Below are positions 1 to 6,994 of a stretch of 64,000 nucleotides of DNA, in pieces. Every line of letters begins with the position of its first letter. Position 1 is the first letter of the stretch. Below the pieces are notes generated by a model that searched no databases, had not been told where the DNA came from, and was given only the letters and a program-made list of their open reading frames with translations. A program made the translations under genes and the position numbers. The DNA comes from an uncultured Prevotellaceae bacterium (GTDB lineage Bacteria > Bacteroidota > Bacteroidia > Bacteroidales > Bacteroidaceae), in assembly GCA_902776545.1 (NCBI GenBank), contig CACYQO010000001.1, positions 1-64,000 of the forward strand, written 5' to 3'.

Positions 1-294
1 GGGCACCTGCCGTATTCAAGAGAGGATGAGCCATACAGATGGAAGATCCCATCATCATGGTCTGCAAACAGAATGTTTATCTCTGAAGACAGGTATATCA
101 GAGAGATTCCTTCACTGCAAGGAGAAATTGTTGCCAGATCTATGCTTGATTCTGTCTTTTTTGTTGTAACTTTGTCGCCATTAGGATACTTTGACATTTA
201 TTTCGCTCTTTATGTTTGGCGATATAAAGGTACGAAAAATTTGTCAAATGTCCTAACATTTTTAGTTATATCTTATTGGCTATCAGTTAATTAA
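1..294 (+). CDS. 3' end of an unrecognised ORF, cut by window start
   Basis: The reading frame is open from the first base to a TAA at 292-294 and encodes about 97 residues, of which the last ~50 are hydrophobic and could form one or two membrane segments. I do not recognise the family. A start inside the window at 73 would give only 73 residues, so this is better read as the tail of a gene that began upstream. Nothing in the product tells its role, and it could be non-coding DNA that happens to be open. It lies just before transposase debris, so it may itself be degraded. Confidence 0.3.
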   Translation, partial: GHLPYSREDEPYRWKIPSSWSANRMFISEDRYIREIPSLQGEIVARSMLDSVFFVVTLSPLGYFDIYFALYVWRYKGTKNLSNVLTFLVISYWLSVN

Positions 295-534
295 GCTTAA
301 TAGCAAAATTCCCCTATTCTTACAATTTGTTATATAAAGAACATCGTGAAAGTACTATAAAATGGGTGCTTGCGGATGTAATGGAACACGTACTCTTCAA
401 CTAAATTGCAGAAGAACCATTAAATTCCGTTAAATTGAAATATAACTCTCTCATGCACAACATAATAAGTTTCGAAAACCTTGTCGCACTTTTGAAATGC
501 GTTCCTTTGCAGCCAAATCAAATTTGGTATATAT
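295..534. other. gene-free stretch before transposase fragment
   Basis: AT-rich DNA of about 240 bp with no convincing gene. It probably contains the original left flank of the truncated IS4-family element, but I could not define a terminal inverted repeat because the element's right end is lost. Confidence 0.4.
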
Positions 535-798
535 ATGCATTTCGGACAGTACGTTTTCACTCAAATCGTCAGTTTCCTTCCAAAGAGGTATTTCGAACGC
601 CTTGTAGCCAAGTCCAACGACAGGACCAAGAAATGGACTCCTTCTCCTTGGAGCCAGCTTCTCGTCCTTATGTTCGGACAACTCATGGGGTGCAAAGGAC
701 TGAGAGAACTCACAGATATAACAACCGCTCATGCTAAGAAGTCGTTTCATCTCGCATTCGGAAAGACGCCCGTCAGCAAGAGTACACTTTCCAGAGGC
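535..798 (+). pseudogene. truncated IS4-family transposase (DUF4372 N-terminal domain)
   Basis: The first ~88 residues match the DUF4372 domain that begins many Bacteroidota IS4-type transposases: a start with GQYVFTQIVSFLP, then a SQLLVLMFGQL segment, then a FHLAFGK.PVSKSTLSR segment. The DDE catalytic domain that should follow (about 300 more residues) is absent. After about position 798 the frame runs into unrelated sequence and stops at 858. The element is therefore a dead 5' remnant. It marks past transposition at the left edge of the accessory island. The exact break cannot be set better than about 10-20 bp by eye. Confidence 0.75.
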
Positions 799-823
799 TC
801 AAACACTGACATACCTCAACACG

Positions 824-1246
824 ATGCTGACGGAGGAGATGTGCTACTGCCCGCTTGATATACAAGAGCAATTGCCGCTCGACGAGGAAAACAAGCAGAT
901 CCAGGCCAGATTAGTCGAGGAAGAACTGGCACGCTGGCTGTCTTCATCACTATCACCCGACGATGACCATAATCCTCAGAGGCGAGGCAAAGACGATTTC
1001 TCTTATGAACTCTCACAGCCTGACGGCAGCGACCTTGTGACCATCCACTACGATACCGACCATGACACCAGAGTAACCGTCCTCATCTCCAACGGCCTCG
1101 GTTACATCTACCGCCGTGCAGATCAGACCTGTCCCGCCGGCTCCGGCCAGTTCTCCCTCAGCAGCACCGGCCTCCGCAAGGGCCAGTACATCATCTACAT
1201 CAATGTGGACGGCAATCAATACGCCGAAAAGGTGAATGTGAAATAA
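824..1246 (+). pseudogene. C-terminal remnant of a secreted DUF3244-like protein
   Basis: This frame overlaps the end of the transposase remnant and continues to a stop at 1246. The last ~60 residues look like a small beta-sandwich of the DUF3244 type common in Prevotella: a VTVLISNGLGYIYR strand, then a G.FSLSSTGLRKGQYIIYI segment ending in YAEKVNVK, the usual form of a C-terminal sorting or tail domain. No signal peptide or natural start is present, so the 5' part was probably replaced by the transposase fragment. ATG codons at 824 and 839 exist but are unlikely to be original starts. Family assignment is by pattern only. Confidence 0.5.
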
Positions 1247-1569
1247 CATCCACCACATGCTTTTTAGACTATAGGCGGCAGGGACATCTTTGTTCTTACC
1301 ACCTATTATTATGAAAATATACAATCTTGTATATAAAACGAGCCATAATTAAAATTGTTAGCGTTTCAATTAACCTAACCCATATTTGTTTATAAATAGT
1401 TTATAATCAACGCAGTACGATTCCAGCATATGCATAACTTATATTATTTCCCATATATTTGAAACGCCTCAAAATATACATATCTGAATAATTTTTGCTA
1501 TCTTTGGCCCCAAAAGAGGAAATCAAAACAAATTTTGGGCAATATAGTATTAAAATAATAGTTGTTAGT
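1247..1569. other. intergenic region with promoter
   Basis: About 320 bp of AT-rich DNA. The only signal I can support is a -7-like box TATCTTTG at 1499-1506, about 64 bp upstream of the next start codon. No RNA gene or strong hairpin was seen. Confidence 0.5.
1499..1506 (+). promoter_or_regulatory. -7 promoter box (TATCTTTG)
   Basis: Matches the Bacteroidota primary-sigma -7 consensus TAnnTTTG and lies upstream of the membrane/HEPN-like gene. No good -33 TTTG at 19-21 bp spacing was found. Confidence 0.5.
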
Positions 1570-2274
1570 ATGGAAAAAGATACAATGTATTGGCTTTTTA
1601 CTACGGCACCACAAGCGGTTGCCGCATTGGTTGGTATCATTTTTACCGGAATGTTCTTCATGGCAGAAAGTATTGACAATCGGGTAAGAGCAGATCAGAG
1701 CCTGACGGAAATTGCTGAGGCTGCAAAAACAGCACTTTATAAGAGTATGAGGGCTGTAGCTGTATTAGCTGCTATTACTATTTTATACGATTTGTTTTTA
1801 GTTGCTTTCGTATCAGAACTGGCAGATAAGGATTGTTGTTGGACAGAATGGCTGATTATCATCTTTGCTGCACTTAACATTTCTATTATTTATCTTGCGC
1901 TTCTTTATGTGTTTCAGGCAGTAAGTCCCAACTATTTCGATAAGATTGCCGCTAATTTAAGCCGTAAGTACAAAACCGGTGAAGTGGATAGTCAAGAATT
2001 CATAAATCATTTTATTGCTTTTGAAAGGGCTGTGAGAAATATTCCTTTTATCCAGCAGATGAATGACCAATACGCGTCTATACCTGTGATCATTCGCATG
2101 CTCGTTTCTCACGAAATCATTGATCGGGATGAAGCTGGCCAGATGTTTGAGATCAACAAGATCAGGAACCTCATCGTTCATGGCGAGCCAATAGAAAAGG
2201 TCGACAGGAAAATAGACGAAACTCTGCAGGAGATAACAAATAAAGTCATAGAGGCGACACAAAGGAGGCAATAA
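1570..2274 (+). CDS. membrane protein with HEPN-like C-terminal domain
   Basis: A 234-residue protein with three hydrophobic segments at roughly residues 14-32, 62-82 and 92-116, followed by a soluble helical domain of about 110 residues. Near its end is IRNLIVHGEPIEKV, which contains R-x4-H (RNLIVH), the hallmark of HEPN-type RNase or RNA-binding domains and of the RN..VHG motif of DUF4145-like proteins. The ATG at 1570 is preferred over an in-frame upstream start at 1495 because the latter overlaps the promoter box and adds a non-hydrophobic leader. It stands alone between the remnants and the UpxY operon. A membrane-anchored HEPN effector is plausible in a defence island, but the RNase role is inference from one motif. 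Confidence 0.6.
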   Translation: MEKDTMYWLFTTAPQAVAALVGIIFTGMFFMAESIDNRVRADQSLTEIAEAAKTALYKSMRAVAVLAAITILYDLFLVAFVSELADKDCCWTEWLIIIFAALNISIIYLALLYVFQAVSPNYFDKIAANLSRKYKTGEVDSQEFINHFIAFERAVRNIPFIQQMNDQYASIPVIIRMLVSHEIIDRDEAGQMFEINKIRNLIVHGEPIEKVDRKIDETLQEITNKVIEATQRRQ

Positions 2275-2373
2275 GGGGACATCAGATACCGGGATTAGTA
2301 GTTTCCACCCACTTCAATCGCTTACTCAAAAAAATCGGCAAAACTGTGGCGAAATTGAAATAATATTTGTATA

Positions 2374-2381
2374 TTTGCAAC
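2374..2381 (+). promoter_or_regulatory. -7 promoter box (TATATTTG) of the island operon
   Basis: TAnnTTTG match about 70 bp upstream of the UpxY gene. The ~70 nt transcribed leader between box and ATG is retained in divergent form before the second UpxY head at 17383, as expected for UpxY-type leaders, where antitermination acts on the 5' UTR. Confidence 0.5.
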
Positions 2382-2450
2382 AGAAAGTTAGGTTCCGTTA
2401 ATCTTCGGGGCCCAGGTTGGAGTCATAAAACGACTGAAAATCAGAGGGAT

Positions 2451-3041
2451 ATGATGACAGCGAATGAAAAAGGAAGATGTCTGAAGCACGACACAGCGAT
2501 GTGTGGTGACCCTAAGGTTTGGTTTCCGATGAGAGTGACGTATCAGCGGGAGATGAAGGTGAAGGCGGAGTTGGACAGGCTGGGGATTGAGAACTTTGTA
2601 CCCATGACGTACAAATTCATAGATGACGATACGGATAATCCCCATCGAGAGTTGGTGCCGGCTATCAACAATCTCATTTTCGTGCACTCTTCTCAAGAAC
2701 GAATCAGCCATCTGAAGTCGTCGAACGAGGTGCTGGAACCGTTGCGATATATGATTGACCAAACTGCTCAGCAGCCGCATACCATTATGACGGTGGCTGA
2801 TAGACAGATGGAGAATTTTATGCGTGTGGCCTCCAGGACCGACGACAGCGTGATGTTTCTCAACAAGGATAGCGTTGTTGGAAAAGAGGGCAAGCGCGTC
2901 ATGATTACCGGCGGTACTTTTGAGGGCGTCACGGGCGTCATCCGCCGGGTGAAGAGATGCAAACGGGTAGTGGTAGAATTGGAGGGTATCGCCAGTGTCG
3001 CGATTGCGTTTGTCCCGGCGGGGCTGTTGAGGGAAGTGTGA
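2451..3041 (+). CDS. UpxY-family (NusG paralogue) transcription antiterminator
   Basis: 196 residues. The N-terminal half has the NGN pattern of specialised NusG proteins: a KVWFPMRVTYQREMKVKAEL strand-helix, then GIENFVPM, then NNLIFVHSS. The C-terminal part is a KOW-like domain (MITGGTFEGVTGVIRRVKR). UpxY proteins in Bacteroides travel with RNA polymerase and prevent premature termination of long capsule operons, acting only in the operon they head. Here it heads a string of defence-type genes all on the + strand, so it may control a ~14 kb defence operon. Tandem ATGs at 2451 and 2454 are both possible. A second, broken copy of its first 36 codons lies at 17383. Confidence 0.85.
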   Translation: MMTANEKGRCLKHDTAMCGDPKVWFPMRVTYQREMKVKAELDRLGIENFVPMTYKFIDDDTDNPHRELVPAINNLIFVHSSQERISHLKSSNEVLEPLRYMIDQTAQQPHTIMTVADRQMENFMRVASRTDDSVMFLNKDSVVGKEGKRVMITGGTFEGVTGVIRRVKRCKRVVVELEGIASVAIAFVPAGLLREV

Positions 3042-3251
3042 AGAAGAGTTCTTTGAGGAAAGGACCAAAAAGATTCATTCGATTGATGGAGAGGTCAAGC
3101 AGGAATGGGTGATGGTTCATAATTTTAAATGAATTTTTGAAGGAAATTGCACAAAAATAAAGAAAAGGTGCAGAAAAAGGGACGAAAGATAATATAATTC
3201 CAATAAAAACTGTAAATTTGCAGCAAGATTTCGAAAAACTTGGAACTGATT

Positions 3252-3482
3252 ATGACAGGTGCAACACGATATTATCGTCACTTCAAGGGTGGTAAATATA
3301 AAGTTCTGGCCATTGGGCAGGACAGCGAGTCGTTGAAACCTGTTGTAGTTTACCAGGCTTTATACGGCGACCATAAGGTTTGGGTACGTCCCAAAGAGAT
3401 GTTTGATGGTGTTGTAGAGAGAGACGGAAAGATAATGAAACGTTTCACGGAAATAACTAAGAAAGAGGCTTATGAGAAGTGA
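3252..3482 (+). CDS. DUF1653-family small protein
   Basis: 76 residues with the DUF1653 signature: a YYRHFKGGKYKVLAIGQDSE start, then VVVYQALYGDHKVWVRP, ending with an R.FTEI strand. DUF1653 proteins are small beta proteins of unknown biochemical role, often near nucleotide or nucleic-acid enzymes. The ATG at 3252 is chosen over 3240 because the family starts close to the YY pair. The stop overlaps the next start by 11 nt (3472), so the two are translated from one message. Why it sits in a defence island is unknown. Confidence 0.7.
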   Translation: MTGATRYYRHFKGGKYKVLAIGQDSESLKPVVVYQALYGDHKVWVRPKEMFDGVVERDGKIMKRFTEITKKEAYEK

Positions 3483-4314
3483 GGCAGACAAAGCATATCT
3501 TGCAAACAAGCATAAAGGCGGTGAGGCAAATGCCAAAGGCGGACTTTACGAGGATTGTTATGCTGTATTCCAGATAGTATCGTGCATTGCAAAATATAAG
3601 GCGGCTTTGGAGGGAGTAGCTTTGCAGTCACAGTTGGAGGATACCTTCGTTGATGATTTGCTGATTGCCCACCCAGATGTGAACGTATATCATCAACTGA
3701 AGAATACCCAAAGTTTGACTTGGAATACGAAATCGTCTGATAGGACTATTACTTCAGACTTTGAGAATCAGATAAAGGACTGTAAGGATCGTGATGAGGC
3801 GTTTGCTCTGAAATTGGTTTATTCTGCGGCCAATAGTAAAGTCGGCGAGAGTATCCCTGAGAGTATTCAAGAATATACAACGGCAGAGTATTTCCCATAT
3901 GAGGAGGATTTGAACGGTCTGATTCTTATCAGTAAAGAATTTATCGAAGCCCTCAGGCAAATATCGGTTAATGGCGACAGCGCGACTATTGATGATTTGG
4001 CGAATGTGGCTCAGGTGTTCCTTGGCGTTTGGCGAGGATGTGGTAGTAATCATCGGGTTAGCTTGTCGGAGATTGTTGCCCGTGCGGAGCAAATGAGGCA
4101 TTTTAACCTGAACATATTTGCTGATGGTACGATTAGCGAGGCTTGCCGAGAGGTCTTGGATAACATTGAAGGTCTTCGCTATTATGTTAGTGGAAGGATG
4201 TTTTACTGGCAGTTGGGTGATTTTAATGGCAGTTGCCCTTGGCCTGAAGAGAAAGAACAGGAAATCATTGATAAACGACCAACCACAAGGCGTGAACTGG
4301 TTGCAATACTATAA
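3472..4314 (+). CDS. putative PD-(D/E)xK nuclease (DUF4297/Cap4-like N-terminus)
   Basis: 280 residues. The first ~80 look like the dsDNA-endonuclease domain of Cap4/DUF4297 proteins: a glycine-rich GGEANAKGGLYEDCYAV entry, an acidic pair in LEDTFVDDLLI, and YHQLKN, which fits the Q-x-K core of PD-(D/E)xK nucleases. The rest (~200 residues) has no motif I recognise and may be the sensing or partner-binding part. It overlaps the DUF1653 gene by 11 nt and is followed 15 nt later by the phosphoribosyltransferase-like gene, which suggests a two- or three-gene module. Nuclease activity is an inference from spacing of conserved residues; no biochemical parallel is known to me for the pair. Confidence 0.5.
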   Translation: MRSEADKAYLANKHKGGEANAKGGLYEDCYAVFQIVSCIAKYKAALEGVALQSQLEDTFVDDLLIAHPDVNVYHQLKNTQSLTWNTKSSDRTITSDFENQIKDCKDRDEAFALKLVYSAANSKVGESIPESIQEYTTAEYFPYEEDLNGLILISKEFIEALRQISVNGDSATIDDLANVAQVFLGVWRGCGSNHRVSLSEIVARAEQMRHFNLNIFADGTISEACREVLDNIEGLRYYVSGRMFYWQLGDFNGSCPWPEEKEQEIIDKRPTTRRELVAIL

Positions 4315-4329
4315 GAAAAAGGAGGTCTT

Positions 4330-5016
4330 ATGAGAACTTTTGAAAACCTACAATATGGTGATGAAACTGTAATCAAGGCTTCTCTTGAGGCTTTGGCAGA
4401 CAAGACCACTGGCGTAGAAAAATATCGCAAGGCATTCCGCGTGCTTGGTGAGGAACTTGGTAAGGTCTTGGCTTATGAGTATAAATCGACTCCTGCAGCG
4501 CAAACGATGTTGGTATGTGCCTCGGAAGATGCTGATTGGTTGGCCACAGGTGTTGAATCGGGATTCGGTAAAGGTGAACTGAAAATATCGGTCTATTGGA
4601 GTTCCCGCGAGGTGGTGCATATCAATGAGGATGGTTCGAAAGTGGAAATATCACCTATAGAGAAAGCATACGAAGAACCGATAGAAGATTGCGAGTTGCT
4701 GGTAATCGTCAAATCAATTATAAGCACTTCGTGTGTGGTAAAGACGCAACTGACCAGATTGATAGGGAAGATAAGCCCCAAACAAATAGCGATACTCGCC
4801 CCCGTCATGTATAAGGATGGAATCCCAAATCTGATGCGTGAATTTCCGGAGGAGATAAACCGAAAATTCCATTTTGTAACGTTTGCCATTGATGATGAGC
4901 GTGTAGGTAGTGAAGTGGTTCCTGGAATAGGAGGTATGGTTTATCCACGTCTTGGTCTTGTGAATATCGAAATTAAGAACCATTACATACCGGAGATGGT
5001 GCTTAGGAAGATGTAA
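4330..5016 (+). CDS. uracil phosphoribosyltransferase-like protein, PRPP loop degenerate
   Basis: 228 residues. The C-terminal ~100 align in order with uracil phosphoribosyltransferases: a hydrophobic strand ELLVIVK, then KQIAILAPVMYKDGIPNL, then VTFAIDDERV and finally VVPGIGGMVYPRLG, corresponding to the PGLGD...RLFG uracil-binding end. In true enzymes the strand is followed by a DPMLATGG-type PRPP loop; here the same place reads KSIISTSCVV, without the acidic residue or the glycine pair. It is therefore probably not a normal salvage enzyme. It is 15 nt behind the nuclease candidate. A regulatory or nucleotide-sensing subunit is possible. Confidence 0.55.
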   Translation: MRTFENLQYGDETVIKASLEALADKTTGVEKYRKAFRVLGEELGKVLAYEYKSTPAAQTMLVCASEDADWLATGVESGFGKGELKISVYWSSREVVHINEDGSKVEISPIEKAYEEPIEDCELLVIVKSIISTSCVVKTQLTRLIGKISPKQIAILAPVMYKDGIPNLMREFPEEINRKFHFVTFAIDDERVGSEVVPGIGGMVYPRLGLVNIEIKNHYIPEMVLRKM

Positions 5017-5052
5017 AGAGAGCTAGATAAGTCTTAGTCTCTTTTGTGGTTT

Positions 5053-5676
5053 ATGAAAGCAACAAATAACAATAAATTGCGACAAGGTGCATTGTTCGCT
5101 CTCTTTATAACGTCGTATATACCACTATTTCTGATTGTGATTGCAAAACAATTGAAAGATGGTAGGGATTATTTGTGTTGGGGAGGATGGAATAGAGATG
5201 CATTGTGCTGCTGCGCTACACACTTTGGTATGTCGCTTGTCCTTGCTGTCCTGACTATTGTCGGTGTTGGAGGAATCATAGTCCTCCTTCATAATTTAGA
5301 AACAAACTTAAAAAACGGGCAGACGGTAAGGGTTACGAAGATAAATAATAGGAATAGCGAGGCAGTAGGCTATATTGCGACGTATATAGTCCCCTTTCTT
5401 GCCAGTGATTTCACATCATGGTATGAATGTCTGATTTTTGTTGTGGTGATGGCATTGATTTACGTAATCTATACAAATTCAAACATGATATTAATAAATC
5501 CTCTGCTGAGTATATGGTATTCTCTTTTGGAGGTAGAATTTAAAACGGTAGGTGATTCATCAGGAGAATTACATGATGCGCTCATTATTACTGACAACAA
5601 AGAATTCAAAGAGAATGTAAACTATCAAATGTACCCAATAGGTTTCAAATTATATTATGGCAAAGAAAGAGACTGA
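5053..5676 (+). CDS. kwaA: KwaA-like membrane protein (Kiwa defence)
   Basis: 207 residues with about four membrane segments (approx. residues 15-35, 60-85, 110-130 and 138-155) and a short soluble tail. A cysteine-rich loop (LCWGGWNRDALCCCA) lies between the first two. Size, topology and the overlap of its last 20 nt with a DUF4868 gene match KwaA of Kiwa, a two-gene antiphage system in which KwaA sits in the inner membrane. The ATG at 5053 is preferred to a TTG three codons earlier. KwaA sequences diverge strongly, so the call rests mainly on the partner gene and topology. Confidence 0.65.
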   Translation: MKATNNNKLRQGALFALFITSYIPLFLIVIAKQLKDGRDYLCWGGWNRDALCCCATHFGMSLVLAVLTIVGVGGIIVLLHNLETNLKNGQTVRVTKINNRNSEAVGYIATYIVPFLASDFTSWYECLIFVVVMALIYVIYTNSNMILINPLLSIWYSLLEVEFKTVGDSSGELHDALIITDNKEFKENVNYQMYPIGFKLYYGKERD

Positions 5677-6721
5677 CAAAGAGAATCCATCGAAACTTGA
5701 TGAAGTTCTTGCTAAGATCAAAGAGACACAGGAAACGGATGTGAAGTTGCATTTCATCACCCGAATACTTAAGAGTGGAGTAGGGAAACGCGACAAGACG
5801 TTGGACAAATATGTGTTCAAGGTATATCAAATTGATGTGGACGATGAGATAAGAGGCTATTTATATGACCTTTCAATCAAGGAACTTGAGAGGACATTAG
5901 CAAAGGATTATTCATTGATTGACTATGATCCCATCTCCGACGATACGGATCATTTGTTCTCATATAAGCTAAAAGCAGAAACATCGTCTTTCTCGGACGT
6001 GGTAGTTAATCAGTTGGGCAAGGATTTGCCAAAGGTGGAAAGTATAGATGGAATAGTGTCTGAGAATGAAGAGTTGTGGGCTTATTGTATAGGTTTCCTT
6101 GATGTTGAAAACTCGACGTGGATATATACTTTCAGGAAAATCATGATAAGTAAGATTGCCATAGATGAGAAGAGCGATACAAGTAAAAGTATTTTGTGGC
6201 GACAGATTAGGACAATCTTTGATTCGTCATCTAAGAAGTTGACTTTGATGAAGGGTGAGGCTGTGACCTTGGACAGACAGATAGACTGTGTTTACTGGGA
6301 TGATACTTTCTATGTATTGAAAAAGGTTCCATTTGAGCAGATAGTAGGATTACAAGAGGAGTATCATGCAAAAGCCATAGAGGTGGTTGAGGGGATGCAG
6401 AAAACTGGTCTGATAGATGGTTTGGATAATGTAGAGGAGGAACTGAAAACGAATACGAGTCTTCACAAGAAACTTGTTAAATTACAGCAAAACGGCGGGC
6501 TGGAATCTTTGGATATTCCCCGTATAAAGAAGATGGCAAAGGTTTGCAGGCGCTATGGTGAGAAGATCAATATAGGGGACGATGGGCATGTAAAGATAGG
6601 TGACCGTCGGGATTTTGAGACCGTAATCAAAGCGATGTGTGATTATTATAAGAAAGGAGAAGTTTCTGGAAAGAGCTATGGTACCTTCTCTGGAAGAGAA
6701 CTGAAGGAAGTGGATACATGA
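5657..6721 (+). CDS. kwaB: KwaB-like protein (DUF4868, Kiwa defence)
   Basis: 354 residues. The central part carries the DUF4868 pattern: GEAVTLDRQIDCVYWDDTFY followed by VLKKVPFEQIVGLQEEY. KwaB is the cytoplasmic partner of KwaA and is thought to bind DNA and block phage development after KwaA senses infection at the membrane. The N-terminus is charged and probably flexible. The gene overlaps kwaA by 20 nt, consistent with translational coupling. The stop is a TGA at 6719-6721; a 273-bp gap with no recognised gene then separates this pair from the ATPase cluster, so the two systems are probably distinct. Confidence 0.75.
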   Translation: MAKKETDKENPSKLDEVLAKIKETQETDVKLHFITRILKSGVGKRDKTLDKYVFKVYQIDVDDEIRGYLYDLSIKELERTLAKDYSLIDYDPISDDTDHLFSYKLKAETSSFSDVVVNQLGKDLPKVESIDGIVSENEELWAYCIGFLDVENSTWIYTFRKIMISKIAIDEKSDTSKSILWRQIRTIFDSSSKKLTLMKGEAVTLDRQIDCVYWDDTFYVLKKVPFEQIVGLQEEYHAKAIEVVEGMQKTGLIDGLDNVEEELKTNTSLHKKLVKLQQNGGLESLDIPRIKKMAKVCRRYGEKINIGDDGHVKIGDRRDFETVIKAMCDYYKKGEVSGKSYGTFSGRELKEVDT

Positions 6722-6994
6722 TGGATACATAGAAATCAGTGATATTCGAATCGACGGAGATTAGTAATTAAGGAATTAGGGAGGGTAAAATGGCGAAACG
6801 TATTGTTAGGATGATAAAGATTTCATCGGTACGTTTTGGGGTTATAAAGAGCTGATGTGGTTGAAGAGAATTTAGGAGTTCTCAAGACTCGCAAATTCGA
6901 ATGAATGACAGTATTGAGTGGTGTAAGTATTTGTTATGGTCACAAAGGAGAAAAGATAATTGTACGTGTTTAATATAAACAGTTCAGAAATTGT

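Noticed and set aside
435-737. 100-residue ORF overlapping the transposase fragment
   Set aside because: Different frame from the DUF4372 match, with arginine- and serine-rich composition and no family; a shadow.
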